This document shows, one piece after another, positions 36,786-46,608 of a DNA stretch of 64,000 bases. The notes under the pieces are model-generated. The model ran no database searches. It was not told the origin of the DNA and saw only the letters and a program-made list of their open reading frames with translations. Within the stretch, counting starts at the first letter, position 1. Each line of letters starts with the position of its first letter. Position numbers and translations under genes: made by a program. The DNA comes from Paucisalibacillus globulus. GTDB taxonomy: Bacteria > Bacillota > Bacilli > Bacillales > Amphibacillaceae. Location: positions 54,998 through 118,997 of the forward strand of contig NZ_LT855387.1 of NCBI RefSeq assembly GCF_900184735.1. Reading direction: 5' to 3'.

Positions 36786-37979
36786 CTAAGCGTAAGAGTG
36801 TAATCCTGCTAATACCAGGTTTACTACGATAAGGTTGAATAGGATAATACCAAAACCTATTACGGCAAGCCAAGCAGATTTTTCACCGTGCCAGCCTCGT
36901 GATAGTCGTAAGTGTAAGTATGCTGCATAGAAGAACCATGTAATTAGCGCCCATACTTCTTTTGGATCCCAACCCCAAAAGCGTCCCCATGCTTCTTGAG
37001 CCCAAATTGAAGCGAAGATTAAACCACCTAAAGTAAATACCGGAAAACCAATTGCAACTGAACGATAATTAATCTCGTCCACTAAGTCTGGTTTAACGTT
37101 TTTAAGCAATGGTTGCATTGCAGCACTTATGCGCTTTCTTAGCACTAATCTAGCTAGTGCATATAAAAGTGTACCAATTATAAACGACCAAATAACACTA
37201 TTAAACTTCCTTCCAGCGTCAGCACCATGCATCCATTCAGGAGTATCAAACCATGGTTCCATCACATTATCAGTTAATAAGGCCCCCTCAAAAGGTGCAG
37301 CAATTGCTGGTAAATGATATTCAGTCTGTGTTGTCTTACCATTTAAATCATATTCAAAGGTTGCATTATAATTCAAAGCACCAAATACGGATGAAATAAC
37401 TACAAAACCTATAATTAGGAATATAATATACAAAACACCCTCAAGTGATGTTGTACGTTTGGTCTTCTCCTTCTGATCTACCTCACGAATTAAGTATATT
37501 AAACCAGCAACGAAACTAATAAATAAAATACCAGACCCTAAAGCAACAGTTGTTACATGAATGTACAACCAATGGCTTTTCAAAGATGGTACAAGTGGTG
37601 CAATCTCTGTTGGGAATACACTCGCATATGCAATAAAAATCATTGCAATTGGTAATGCGAAGAGTCCAAGCATATTTAATTTATAAATAAACCAGAGAAT
37701 AATAAAAGCTAATACTAAACACATTCCTAAGAATGTTACAAACTCGAACATATTACTAACAGGTGCATGGCCTGAAGCCATCCACCTGGTAATAAAGTAA
37801 ACAATTTGAGCAATTAGTCCAATTATCGTAAGTGTAATTGCTAATTTACCAGTAATGCCAGATTTTTTGTTTTTGCTTGTCTTATCTTTAATTGTAAAAC
37901 CGAAAAAAAACGTTGCGACTAAGTAAAGTATGAATGCTGTAAAGAGCATCGTACTACTCGTCTCTATTAAACTCTGCAT
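36786..37979 (-). CDS. resC: cytochrome c biogenesis protein ResC (CcsA/CcsB type)
   Basis: Haem-handling subunit of System II cytochrome c synthase. The 397-residue membrane protein has about eight hydrophobic segments and the tryptophan-rich [19 protein letters not shown] near 340 with flanking conserved histidines (for example SHWLYIH and [13 protein letters not shown]). It follows resB by 20 bp. Confidence 0.95.
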   Translation of the reverse strand: MQSLIETSSTMLFTAFILYLVATFFFGFTIKDKTSKNKKSGITGKLAITLTIIGLIAQIVYFITRWMASGHAPVSNMFEFVTFLGMCLVLAFIILWFIYKLNMLGLFALPIAMIFIAYASVFPTEIAPLVPSLKSHWLYIHVTTVALGSGILFISFVAGLIYLIREVDQKEKTKRTTSLEGVLYIIFLIIGFVVISSVFGALNYNATFEYDLNGKTTQTEYHLPAIAAPFEGALLTDNVMEPWFDTPEWMHGADAGRKFNSVIWSFIIGTLLYALARLVLRKRISAAMQPLLKNVKPDLVDEINYRSVAIGFPVFTLGGLIFASIWAQEAWGRFWGWDPKEVWALITWFFYAAYLHLRLSRGWHGEKSAWLAVIGFGIILFNLIVVNLVLAGLHSYA

Positions 37980-37999
37980 GAGTTGTCCTCCTTGAACGA

Positions 38000-39718
38000 C
38001 TATTCATCTTCCTTCTGATCCTCGACCATCTTTATGGAAGTTCCTTCGATTGCTTTCTCTATATCTTTCTTAAGCCCAAACCAATTTTTATTTGTATGAC
38101 CAGCTAATAAAATGCCGTTCTTTTTAGGGTGAATCCAAACTCTACGATGTTGCCAATACATTCCTTGTATGACACCAATCATAAATATTATTGCCCCGAT
38201 TACAAAAAATGGTAAGGTATAATCTCTTTTCACACTTAGACCACTCTTACGGTCAAATTGAATAGAATCAATTAATATTTTGAACTGATTTTCTTCAGAA
38301 CCTGGTACAGTTGCAGCGAATGTGCCAATAACATTAGCCATTGGCTTAAGTTCAACTACAGAAGTGTCGATTCCTAATTTTTCTGCTGAACCAATCACAT
38401 CACCAACAAAACTTGTCTCTGTATTTTCATTTCCCGGTGATTGTAAATTAAAGATAAAAGCAGGGTTATTAGATTCATTTGTTTTTGAGGTCACTCCGTT
38501 TTCAGCCAAACTATAATCAGGATAGTATTCTGATACTTCTACAATAATTCCATTTTCAAGTTCATACTCTGATTTTAAATCAAACAAATCAATAGTAAAT
38601 TCTCCTAATGCTTCGGCTTCAGGGTCATTCATCTCATAAACCTTGAATGTCATTTTAGAGAATTCATTTAATTGATATCCTTGTTGATAGAGGGTATATC
38701 CCCCAAACTTCGCAGGTTTGTTCATGCTGATTTGAAAATCACCTATCTTTTCATGATCTTCCTCAGCTCCTAGAACCTCTGCATCCCCTGCTTTATAGAT
38801 GGTAGCGTTAGTCTGGAAATTACTCGGTATAATCATACCTTGTTTAGCAATTGCATCTTTAAATCGCTCATCATCCTCAGCATATGTATCAAGTATAAAC
38901 TCATGATTTTCAATATAATATTCGCCATTTGTTCCAGGAACTACTCGCATTTCACCTTCCCGAACCCACACATAATCAGACATATAAAAGAATGGTATCG
39001 TCCGAATTAAAGCTGCGACAAGAATGATAATAAGACCAATATGGTTAACATATGGTCCCCATCTAGAGAATCTACCTTTTTCAGCAACAATATGATTATC
39101 TTCCTCTTTGAGGCGATAACGTTTTTTTGCAAGACGTTCTTTAACTGTTAGAACTTCTTCGGCGGTCACATTGGGGGTTTCACTATACAAACGTTGTCTA
39201 TTTATAAAAGATTCATGGCGCTTTGCTTTTTGTAGCTTTAATGCTCTGTATAACGGTACGAATCGGTCAATACTACAGATAACTAATGATACTCCGATTA
39301 GGGCAATCAAGATTAAGTACCACCAAGAACTGTATAGGTTATGAAAACCTAATTGATAGAATATCTTCCCAAAGAGACCATAGGTTTCCGGATAAAATAT
39401 GGCCGGATCACGCGAAATAGCATCAGCAGGTATGTATTGTTCAAGTGGTAAGATTGTTCCAATTCCTGATGCAATTAAAGCAATGACAATAAGCCAAACG
39501 GCAACTTTAACAGAAGAGAAAAAGTTCCACACCTTATCGACAATAGTTTTGTTAAATGTAGTTGATCTTCTTGCGCTACCCTCATAACGCATATTTAATA
39601 ATTTCTTTTTATCGTTACCATCAATATGTTGATTCTGCTCTATAGGTTTCCCACATGCTTCACATAGGACTGTTCCCTCTGGATTCACATGGCCACATTC
39701 ACATTTTATATGTTTCAT
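38000..39718 (-). CDS. resB: cytochrome c biogenesis protein ResB
   Basis: Second subunit of the System II synthase. The N-terminus carries a zinc-ribbon-like [18 protein letters not shown] (5-22), as in B. subtilis ResB. Membrane segments lie at about 70-90, 130-150 and 222-240, followed by a large extracytoplasmic domain and a last membrane segment near 508-526 ([20 protein letters not shown]). 572 residues. Between resA and resC in the standard operon. Confidence 0.94.
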   Translation of the reverse strand: MKHIKCECGHVNPEGTVLCEACGKPIEQNQHIDGNDKKKLLNMRYEGSARRSTTFNKTIVDKVWNFFSSVKVAVWLIVIALIASGIGTILPLEQYIPADAISRDPAIFYPETYGLFGKIFYQLGFHNLYSSWWYLILIALIGVSLVICSIDRFVPLYRALKLQKAKRHESFINRQRLYSETPNVTAEEVLTVKERLAKKRYRLKEEDNHIVAEKGRFSRWGPYVNHIGLIIILVAALIRTIPFFYMSDYVWVREGEMRVVPGTNGEYYIENHEFILDTYAEDDERFKDAIAKQGMIIPSNFQTNATIYKAGDAEVLGAEEDHEKIGDFQISMNKPAKFGGYTLYQQGYQLNEFSKMTFKVYEMNDPEAEALGEFTIDLFDLKSEYELENGIIVEVSEYYPDYSLAENGVTSKTNESNNPAFIFNLQSPGNENTETSFVGDVIGSAEKLGIDTSVVELKPMANVIGTFAATVPGSEENQFKILIDSIQFDRKSGLSVKRDYTLPFFVIGAIIFMIGVIQGMYWQHRRVWIHPKKNGILLAGHTNKNWFGLKKDIEKAIEGTSIKMVEDQKEDE

Positions 39719-39735
39719 GAATATCCCTCTCTGAT

Positions 39736-40314
39736 TTATGATTCAGTTGGCTGAATTTGTTTTAAATACTCCTCTAATCTTTCGAGTGAAAGAGCACCCT
39801 CTACAATTTCAACAATTTCTCCCTCGGGACTGATAAAAAATGTACTAGGAATTGGACCAATTTTATATAAGTCACGAACCTGATCTTTTGTATCGTGTGG
39901 TATTGGAAAAGTCAATTCATACTGTTCAATAAATTTATCTACAACAAATTCCGTAGCATCAAGACTTACAGCAATAATCTCCACACCTTTTTCTTGATAT
40001 TCTGGGTAAAGAGCTTGCATATAGGGCATTTCATCTTTACAAGGTTCACACCAAGTTCCCCAGAAATTTAGCATAACACCTTTTCCTTGGTAATCACTTA
40101 ATCTTACTTTCTCTATTTCGTTATGTTTATTTACTTGAGTTAATTGAAAATCAGGTGCCTTATCTCCCGCTCTATAAATTGTTTTATCTGCAGTAATGTT
40201 GGTTACAAGTGCATACACTACAGCAAGTAGCAACAATGCTAAAATAACAGATCTAAAAATTAATCTGTTTTTTCTTTTATTTTTTTTCTTTTCTTTTGCA
40301 TGCTCAATACTCAC
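39736..40314 (-). CDS. resA: membrane-anchored thiol-disulfide oxidoreductase ResA
   Basis: Reduces the cysteines of apocytochrome c before haem attachment. N-terminal anchor (about 20-40) and a thioredoxin fold with active site WGTWCEPCKDE near 90. The start is one of several GTG codons in GTGGTGAGTGTG; I take the one nine bases after GGGGA (40314), but a start at 40323 is possible. First of the resABC genes, 42 bp after rluB. Confidence 0.93.
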   Translation of the reverse strand: MSIEHAKEKKKNKRKNRLIFRSVILALLLLAVVYALVTNITADKTIYRAGDKAPDFQLTQVNKHNEIEKVRLSDYQGKGVMLNFWGTWCEPCKDEMPYMQALYPEYQEKGVEIIAVSLDATEFVVDKFIEQYELTFPIPHDTKDQVRDLYKIGPIPSTFFISPEGEIVEIVEGALSLERLEEYLKQIQPTES

Positions 40315-40365
40315 ACTCACCACTCCCCGACCAATTATACCATTATTTGGTCAATGAAATTTTGT

Positions 40366-41109
40366 CTAATCTTCAACAATTTGTGAAGCGAGGTTTATCA
40401 TTTGTTTTACTTCTTTTGGCGTTAACTTACGATACTCCCCTACTCGTAAACCATCCAGAGTTAGCATTCCGTATCTCTCACGTTTTAACTTTAAGACTGG
40501 ATAACCTAGTTGTTCCATCATCCGTCGCACATGTCTATTTTTACCTTCTTGTAATGTTAATTCTAATATAGCTGTATTTTTCTTTCTATCAGTGGATAGA
40601 ACATTATGTTTGACCACTTTTAGAATTTCATTTTTATCCTTTACACCCTTTTTAAGCTTAGACAACTCCATTTTGGATGGTATACCTTTTATTTTCGTTA
40701 CATAAACCTTTTCCACGCCATGTCTCGGATGCATAACCATATTTGCAAATTCCCCATCATTAGTTAAAAGCAAAATTCCAGAAGTATCATAATCTAATCT
40801 TCCAATTGGATAAATACGTTCAGCAATTTCAGGGAAAAAATCCGTAACAACTTTTCTTCCTTTATCATCTTGCACACTAGAGATAACGCCTCTAGGTTTA
40901 TAAAAGAGATAATATACAGGAGGTTCTTTTTCCAGTTGGATGCCATCTACCTCAATCTTATCATCAGGACCAACTTTAGTTCCTAATTCTGTTACGACTT
41001 TATTATTAACTTTCACTTTACCTTCTTCAATTAGCTTCTCTGCTTTTCTTCTTGAAGTTACACCACTGGCAGCAATTACTTTTTGTAAGCGTTCATGTGT
41101 ATTCGACAT
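40366..41109 (-). CDS. rluB: 23S rRNA pseudouridine synthase B
   Basis: Makes pseudouridine in 23S rRNA. N-terminal S4 RNA-binding domain (RLQKVIAASGVTSRRKAEKL) and catalytic domain with GRLDYDTSGILLLTNDG, whose aspartate is the nucleophile, plus the C-terminal EGKNRHVRRMMEQLGYPV. 247 residues. Upstream of resA, as in B. subtilis (ypuL). Confidence 0.95.
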   Translation of the reverse strand: MSNTHERLQKVIAASGVTSRRKAEKLIEEGKVKVNNKVVTELGTKVGPDDKIEVDGIQLEKEPPVYYLFYKPRGVISSVQDDKGRKVVTDFFPEIAERIYPIGRLDYDTSGILLLTNDGEFANMVMHPRHGVEKVYVTKIKGIPSKMELSKLKKGVKDKNEILKVVKHNVLSTDRKKNTAILELTLQEGKNRHVRRMMEQLGYPVLKLKRERYGMLTLDGLRVGEYRKLTPKEVKQMINLASQIVED

Positions 41110-41209
41110 AATATCACCATTTTCAACCTTATTTTAACATAATAATAGCGTTAACCTTTTGGTAACGCTACATAAAAGCATTATTATAGTAGTTAGTGTA
41201 CTAAATTAC

Positions 41210-41740
41210 CTAACTAAAAACTAAAGTAACAATTACGATTGCTGCTATTATAGCAACTAAATCAGCTAAAAGTCCAACCTTAAGCGCGTAACCCATTTTA
41301 CGTATTCCAATAGCACCAAAATACACAGTTAAAATATAAAGCGTTGTATCTGTACTCCCTTGCATGGTTGAGGCTAGCCTACCTATAAAGGAATCAGGAC
41401 CATGTGTTGCAATAAGCTCGGTTGTGACACCTAATGCAGCAGATCCCGAAATGGGTTTAATAAGAGCTAAAGGGACTATTTCGGGTGGTACTCCGAAAAA
41501 TAATAACACCGGAGAAATGAGTCCAATTATGGCATCAAGTGCTCCTGAACTGCGGAATATTGAAATTGCAACAATCATTCCTACTAAAAAGGGAAGTAAA
41601 GAAAAGGCCATTTTAACCCCCTCTTTGCCTCCCTCTACAAATAATTCATAAGAAGGAACCCTTTTCCAGGTTCCTACTAACAAGACAACCATTATGAATA
41701 ATGGGATAATCCACAAACTTACTTGTGTAATGAAGACCAT
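41210..41740 (-). CDS. spmB: spore maturation protein B
   Basis: Membrane protein needed for proper spore core dehydration and heat resistance. The 176 residues contain hydrophobic segments at about 8-25, 45-62, 72-90 and 148-176, with conserved KPISGSAALGVTTELIATHGPDS. It starts one base after spmA ends, and both follow dacB, whose product trims cortex cross-links; the three act together. Confidence 0.95.
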   Translation of the reverse strand: MVFITQVSLWIIPLFIMVVLLVGTWKRVPSYELFVEGGKEGVKMAFSLLPFLVGMIVAISIFRSSGALDAIIGLISPVLLFFGVPPEIVPLALIKPISGSAALGVTTELIATHGPDSFIGRLASTMQGSTDTTLYILTVYFGAIGIRKMGYALKVGLLADLVAIIAAIVIVTLVFS

Positions 41741-41741
41741 A

Positions 41742-42326
41742 TTACTTCCTCCGTGTACTTTGATAATAGAAAAGTCTATCTATAAGAATCGCGCTCATTG
41801 TCCCAATTAATGTTGCGATAATAGTCGTGCCTACAATCTCAGTTGGAGACATGGAATCATATTGCATACGAATAGCAATGACTGTAGTCGGGATAAGTGT
41901 CAAACTAGAAGTATTAATTGCAAGAAACGTAATCATTGACCTTGATGCTTCATCAGAACCACTTAGTTTTTTCATTTGTTCCATTGCTTTAATCCCCATT
42001 GGTGTGGCAGCATTACCTAAACCGAACATATTAGCTGTTATGTTAGAAAGTATATAACCAATTGCAGGGTGATCTTTTGGAATATCAGGGAAAAGTCTAA
42101 CAACAACTGGTCGAAAGATCTTTGCTAACCCTCTTAATAGTCCTGCTTCCTCCGCAATTCTCATAATTCCTAGCCAAAATACTAATACACTTATAAGTCC
42201 AATTGATAAAGTAACCGCTTCATTCGCACTTTCAAATACAGCCTTGTTTACTTCTTCCATCGTGCCATTAAACATTGCATATACTATTCCAATGATTGCC
42301 ATAAAAGCCCAGATTAAATTAACCAT
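41742..42326 (-). CDS. spmA: spore maturation protein A
   Basis: Partner of SpmB in spore core dehydration. About 194 residues beginning MVNLIWAFMAIIGIVYAMFN, which matches B. subtilis SpmA. A longer open frame extends 37 codons into dacB, but that extension lacks family similarity; the ATG at 42326 follows the dacB stop by one base. Conserved ILSNITANMFGLGNAATPMG is visible. Confidence 0.95.
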   Translation of the reverse strand: MVNLIWAFMAIIGIVYAMFNGTMEEVNKAVFESANEAVTLSIGLISVLVFWLGIMRIAEEAGLLRGLAKIFRPVVVRLFPDIPKDHPAIGYILSNITANMFGLGNAATPMGIKAMEQMKKLSGSDEASRSMITFLAINTSSLTLIPTTVIAIRMQYDSMSPTEIVGTTIIATLIGTMSAILIDRLFYYQSTRRK

Positions 42327-42327
42327 G

Positions 42328-43428
42328 CTACCCCATCCTAAATATTTGCTTAAATACCGAAATGAAATTTTCAAAGAATGATGGTTCTTCTGGTTGTCCT
42401 TCCTGATAAATAGCAATTTCTGTAATTGGTTCATCACCTAAGTAATACGTTTTTTTACCGACTATATGTTCACTAGACCAAGGAAGATTCTCTTTAAAAG
42501 CAGAGGTTTCACTTCGAATCGTTTTCTTCTCTTCTGGTTTTAATGGATACAGTGTTTCTTCCTGAATATAGCCTCTTATCTTTTCTTTCGAACCTAATTC
42601 GATATCAATAAAACCCTCACCACCTAATGGCTCCATGTCATATTGCGTAAATCCCCAATCATACATTTGCATATGGTCTCTCCAGTCACTAGGAGCGTCT
42701 AGGGTAACTGCAATCAGATTCATTCCATCTTTTGTTGCAGTGGATACAAGAGTCCGACCTGTCTGTTTTGTAAAGCCTGTCTTGCCACCAGTACAATATT
42801 TATAATAAGCGGTTAATAATTTATTTTTATTTTTCCAACTATATTCTCTACTTTCTGATTTAAAAAATTTAGCACCCGTAATCTGTTGGAACTTTTCATT
42901 TTGCATAGCATAGCGCATAAGCAATGCCATATCATACGCGGATGAATAGTGGGTTTCTGAATCTAGCCCATGTGGATTATCAAAGTGGGTATTAGTCATC
43001 CCTAACCACTCAGCCTTCTCATTCATCAAGTAGACAAAGCCCTCCTCACTTCCTGCAACATGCTCTGCAATTGTAACAGCGGCATCATTACCTGACCTCA
43101 GCATCAGACCATATACCAGATCTTCCAGTTTCATTTTTTCACCCTGTTTTAAATAAATAGATGAACCTTCTGTATAGACTGCCTTTTTACTAGCAGTAGC
43201 CAATTCTTCCATTTTCCCAGATTCTATGGCAATAATCGCTGTCATGATTTTTGTAATACTTGCTATATTTGATTTTTCATGTGCGTTTTTCTCATATAAA
43301 ATTCTACCCGTAGACTGCTCAATCAGAACAGCGTTATTTGCAGAAACACTCGGATCAGCATGTCCAATAATTGGAAATGAAAAAGTAAAGATTATTAAGG
43401 TGATTAAAGTTATTGCAATAAAACGCAT
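42328..43428 (-). CDS. dacB: sporulation D-alanyl-D-alanine carboxypeptidase DacB
   Basis: Penicillin-binding protein 5* that lowers cross-linking of spore cortex peptidoglycan. Signal peptide (about 1-23), then the serine active site IASITKIMTA (SxxK), SGNDAA (SxN) and KTGFTKQTG (KTG). The ATG giving MRFIAITL is chosen for its GGGAGG site; the longer frame lacks one. 366 residues. Head of the dacB-spmA-spmB unit, with one-base gaps. B. subtilis has ypuI upstream here; instead there is an 862-bp gap holding a repeat. Confidence 0.93.
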   Translation of the reverse strand: MRFIAITLITLIIFTFSFPIIGHADPSVSANNAVLIEQSTGRILYEKNAHEKSNIASITKIMTAIIAIESGKMEELATASKKAVYTEGSSIYLKQGEKMKLEDLVYGLMLRSGNDAAVTIAEHVAGSEEGFVYLMNEKAEWLGMTNTHFDNPHGLDSETHYSSAYDMALLMRYAMQNEKFQQITGAKFFKSESREYSWKNKNKLLTAYYKYCTGGKTGFTKQTGRTLVSTATKDGMNLIAVTLDAPSDWRDHMQMYDWGFTQYDMEPLGGEGFIDIELGSKEKIRGYIQEETLYPLKPEEKKTIRSETSAFKENLPWSSEHIVGKKTYYLGDEPITEIAIYQEGQPEEPSFFENFISVFKQIFRMG

Positions 43429-43775
43429 AGTTTGTCCTCCCATAAAGTGAAACTTCAATCTGTAGGTTGTACTTCCCTACAAATTGTTAGTTGAACTATT
43501 GGGCTTTTAGCAACAGCTATTACCGTCTAAGGTTTTGCGGAAAATGGTAACCTGCCCTTAACCCATGAAAACCCATGTCTGTACATTTTATGCTGGAGCT
43601 AAGCCGATATGAATAAATTGAACAACCTTTTAAATAATTACAACTAAAATACTATTAGAGATCATGAGACAGGAAAGGACATTCGAACAGAATTATTTTC
43701 ATACAGTCCTGGAAATCAAACACCATTATAATAGATAGTAATATTCCCGGTTAGTTTTAATCTAACAAATAGTAG

Positions 43776-44212
43776 ATAGAAACTGTGCGGTAACTAGTTT
43801 AATTACAACACAATTAGTTATTGGGTATAGCGGTACGACATCGCTCCGGCAGAATACTCCGCTTTCCACGGGCACGGCCTCAGCCTCCTCGAGGAAAGTT
43901 CGCCTCTGCGGGGTCTTCGGACACGTGCTATTCCCGTAGGAGTCTCCGTATTCTGCCTGCGCTAGGTTAGTTTACTAATTAATGTTAGGGGTTATATTAC
44001 GTATTGTAATAATTAGATGCCATTAAATTTATTCATTTCCTTCTTGCTAGCGAAGGAAATACACGGAGACTCCTGCGGGAGGATAGGCATCGGTGAGACC
44101 CCGCAGTGCGATAGCACGAGGAGGCTCACCAGCCGCCCGCGGAAAGCGGAGTGTATTTCCGTAGCGGGTATGTTGCGCTATCGATAACTATTAGTTACCG
44201 CACAGTTTCTAT
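43776..44212. repeat. nested palindromic repeat element, copy 2 (437 bp)
   Basis: Perfect 22-bp outer inverted repeats starting GATAGAAACTGTGCGGTAAC (43776-43797, complement 44191-44212). The left arm is closed by GGCAGAATAC / GTATTCTGCC (43848-43857, 43948-43957), the right arm by GGAAATACAC / GTGTATTTCC (44055-44064, 44151-44160). The arms are in inverted orientation around an AT-rich core. The 347 bp between dacB and the element (43429-43775) hold no gene I can support. Same family as the copies at 26056 and 63722. Confidence 0.92.
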
Positions 44213-44224
44213 CAAAACAGCAAA

Positions 44225-44256
44225 AAACTCCTACCGTATTACTAGGATAGGAGTTT
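44225..44256 (-). terminator. Rho-independent terminator after scpB
   Basis: Stem AAACTCCTA / TAGGAGTTT with a 14-nt loop, about 34 bp after the scpB stop, followed by TTTTTTG on the minus strand. Confidence 0.75.
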
Positions 44257-44290
44257 AAAAATAAAGAATTATATATAATTGCATTACACA

Positions 44291-44875
44291 TTAGTTACTT
44301 GTTTCTTCAAGTTGATTAAAACGATCAAAGAACAAATCTGCCTCATCTTCTAAATCATTTGCATCAAAATTATCAGGAAGCGGTGGTAACTCTTCTATAG
44401 AAGTTAAACCAAAATAAGTTAAGAAGTCTTTACTAGTTCCAAATAACACCGGACGACCAACACCTTCTCTTCGTCCTACTTCTTCAATTAGTGATCGAGC
44501 AATTAAAGTTTGGACTGGACGATCACTTTTGACACCACGGATTTCATCTATCTCTGAACGAGTGATTGGTTGTCTATATGCAATGATTGCTAGTGTTTCG
44601 AGAGCAGCTTGGGACATTCTAGAAGTCTGTGGTGCCTCTACAAGTCTTTTATAATATTCACTATGCTCAGGCTTTGTTGTTAAATGAAACACGTTTTGAG
44701 ATTCCATAATCATAATTCCTCGACTTGCATGCTCATAATCATATCTCAATTCTTCGATAAGATGTTCAACAGCCTTCTCAGAAATTTCCATGATTTTAGC
44801 TAGTTCCTTTATGGTTATTCCTTCATCACCACATGCGAATAACAGCCCTTCTAATATGGCTTTAACATTTTTCAT
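44291..44875 (-). CDS. scpB: segregation and condensation protein B
   Basis: Kite subunit of the Smc-ScpAB condensin. A tandem winged-helix protein of about 194 residues; LETLAIIAYRQPITRSEIDEIRGVKS is the family signature. An ATG at 44875, one base after the scpA stop, gives MKNVKAILEGLLFA and fits other ScpB proteins; an ATG at 44887 adds four residues. Translation is coupled to scpA. The acidic tail DANDLEDEADLFFDRFNQ is typical. Confidence 0.95.
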   Translation of the reverse strand: MKNVKAILEGLLFACGDEGITIKELAKIMEISEKAVEHLIEELRYDYEHASRGIMIMESQNVFHLTTKPEHSEYYKRLVEAPQTSRMSQAALETLAIIAYRQPITRSEIDEIRGVKSDRPVQTLIARSLIEEVGRREGVGRPVLFGTSKDFLTYFGLTSIEELPPLPDNFDANDLEDEADLFFDRFNQLEETSN

Positions 44876-44876
44876 C

Positions 44877-45620
44877 CTAATTTTCATCCCCTGAATAATA
44901 TACATATAATGTTTCAAAATGCTTGGTCTGTTTACATGTTACTTGGTGAATTTTCATCAATTCTAAAAGCGCCATAAATGTAATCACAATATACGATTTA
45001 GTGCGTTTAGTAAATAATTCATCAAATGATACACCGTTTCGACTTGCTTGTTTAACAACATTAAGAACCTCATTCATCCGCTCTTCAATTGGTATTTCAG
45101 CTCTTTGTATTCTTGTATCGAGAGGTTCTTTCCATTTCTTTCTTTCTATCATTCTACCTAGGGCACCTAACATATCATAAATAGATATATCACCTTGTAT
45201 AACGGTTTTTTCAATATTTAAGTTTTCGAATATTACAGGTGGTCTTGTATATGTTTGATGAGCCTCTAGTTCTTTTTCTTTAAAAGTTTCAGCAGCTTCT
45301 TTAAATTTTCGATATTCAATAAGTCGCTGCATTAATTCCTCTCTGGGATCTTCCATATATTCATCGTCATCGACCTCAATCTCTTGTTTCGGTAAGAGCA
45401 TTTGACTTTTGATTGCAAGTAGTGTTGCGGCCATAACGAGATACTCACTAGCGATATTCAGTTCCAGATGTTGCATTGCATGTATATAGTGCATATATTG
45501 TTCCGTAATTTGGGCCACAGGAATGTCATAAATATCAATCTCATAATGATTGATTAGATGTAATAATAAATCAAGCGGTCCTTCAAACGTATCTATTTTC
45601 ACCTGATATGCTTGATCCAT
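44877..45620 (-). CDS. scpA: segregation and condensation protein A
   Basis: Kleisin subunit that bridges the Smc heads. The 247 residues begin MDQAYQVKIDTFEGPLDLLLHLI, the N-terminal Smc-neck-binding helix, and end with a winged helix (FMALLELMKIHQVTCKQ) that binds the Smc cap. An acidic linker (VDDDEYMEDPREEL) lies in the middle. Overlap and order with scpB are standard. B. subtilis has ypuF near here, not seen. Confidence 0.95.
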   Translation of the reverse strand: MDQAYQVKIDTFEGPLDLLLHLINHYEIDIYDIPVAQITEQYMHYIHAMQHLELNIASEYLVMAATLLAIKSQMLLPKQEIEVDDDEYMEDPREELMQRLIEYRKFKEAAETFKEKELEAHQTYTRPPVIFENLNIEKTVIQGDISIYDMLGALGRMIERKKWKEPLDTRIQRAEIPIEERMNEVLNVVKQASRNGVSFDELFTKRTKSYIVITFMALLELMKIHQVTCKQTKHFETLYVYYSGDEN

Positions 45621-45777
45621 ATATGTCGACCCTTTCTTTTAAAATTCAATATTTTAAAAAATTACCGTAACCCGTTTAAAACGCCTATACACAGGGGAGG
45701 GTACCTACATAAGTTATTAACGTAAGGTAGATGTTACCTAAACATTTACGATAGTTAAATTAAAGGAGGAATTTTTC

Positions 45778-45867
45778 ATGGGTTCAGGATATAACTCTGG
45801 CGGAGGATTTGCTTTAATCGTAGTATTGTTTATTCTATTAATCATTGTTGGTGCTGCTTGGTTCTAA
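45778..45867 (+). CDS. YjcZ-family sporulation microprotein (29 residues)
   Basis: A 30-codon plus-strand gene: MGSGYNSGGGFALIVVLFIL then a membrane segment ending GAAWF. The glycine-rich start plus a single hydrophobic helix matches the YjcZ/SscA type of small spore proteins. TAAAGGAGGA lies eight bases before the ATG, and a good terminator follows at 45928. Upstream, ACAC and CATAAGTTA about 15 bp apart resemble a sigma-K promoter (mAC, CATAnnnTA). It lies in the 371-bp gap between scpA and ribT, divergent from scpA. Confidence 0.85.
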   Translation: MGSGYNSGGGFALIVVLFILLIIVGAAWF

Positions 45868-45927
45868 TATAAAATTTAACTACGATTAATTTCACTCCCA
45901 ACAAACTTAAAATCTAGTAACAAAAAT

Positions 45928-45958
45928 CAGCCCTATCATAAGTAGGGCTGGTTTTTTT
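45928..45958 (+). terminator. Rho-independent terminator after the YjcZ-type gene
   Basis: Stem AGCCCTA / TAGGGCT with a short loop, followed by GGTTTTTTT on the plus strand. It also lies in front of the ribT stop from the other side. Confidence 0.85.
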
Positions 45959-45991
45959 CTAGAAATCTTAACATATTAGTTAAAGACTTCC

Positions 45992-46357
45992 CTATGCATC
46001 AAGATTATTTTCGTGAACACAATGTTCATAAAAACGTTGTATTGGTTCTAATGCGATGATCTCATACTTCGAACCATATAATTTTTTAATTTCTTGAATC
46101 ATTTTTTTGCCCACGCCAATATTTCTATGTGAAGGATTTACGGAAATATGTTGAATAATAGCTTTATCACCGTCAACTCGTAATCCGATTGCACCGATAA
46201 TATCATCAGCTTCTTTCCATAGATAAAGATGCCAATCTGAATTAGACTCATATTCTTTTATCGTAGCCTGCAATTTTTTAACATCTTTTTCTTCCGGCAT
46301 AAAAGATAATAAACCCATTGCAATCTTTTCCGAATTTTTTTTATAGCGATTTAACAT
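45992..46357 (-). CDS. ribT: GNAT-family acetyltransferase RibT
   Basis: A 121-residue protein starting MLNRYKKNSEKIAMGLLSFM, closely similar to B. subtilis RibT, with the acetyl-CoA loop VNPSHRNIGVGKKMIQE near 75-90. In B. subtilis ribT ends the riboflavin operon, and its acceptor is not known. Here the other rib genes are absent from the neighbourhood and no FMN riboswitch is seen. Confidence 0.88.
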   Translation of the reverse strand: MLNRYKKNSEKIAMGLLSFMPEEKDVKKLQATIKEYESNSDWHLYLWKEADDIIGAIGLRVDGDKAIIQHISVNPSHRNIGVGKKMIQEIKKLYGSKYEIIALEPIQRFYEHCVHENNLDA

Positions 46358-46463
46358 AGATACCCCTCATTATAAGAATAACTTTTTATCTAGTAGTATA
46401 CTTTTCAGGTTGGAGTTTGTAATATATTATTGACCTATTAATCTATATTTGTCAAATTATGTT

Positions 46464-46559
46464 TTAAAATACAAAAATAATCCAATAAAGAAAACCCCAG
46501 ATAATTCCTATTAATAATAAAGTAATAAATAGTAGGATATTTTTCTTTCGTTGATTCAA
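46464..46559 (-). CDS. possible 31-residue membrane peptide
   Basis: A short frame with a TTG start nine bases after AAAGG encodes MNQRKKNILLFITLLLIGII followed by WGFLYWIIFVF, a basic N-terminus and one membrane helix. An in-frame ATG at 46568 touches the ribosome-binding site and is less likely. It lies between ribT and the M50-like gene on the same strand. Nothing similar comes to mind; it may be spurious. Confidence 0.4.
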   Translation of the reverse strand: MNQRKKNILLFITLLLIGIIWGFLYWIIFVF

Positions 46560-46608
46560 AATTCTCATCCTTTACTATTATTGACAATTTTTACCTACTT
46601 GTATACAT

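Noticed and set aside
42327..42437. N-terminal 37-residue extension of spmA overlapping dacB
   Set aside because: The added residues do not resemble SpmA and the ATG at 42326, one base after the dacB stop, matches the family start.
43429..43775. Remnant of ypuI upstream of dacB
   Set aside because: Translation by eye in this stretch gives only short frames; no recognisable YpuI sequence remains.
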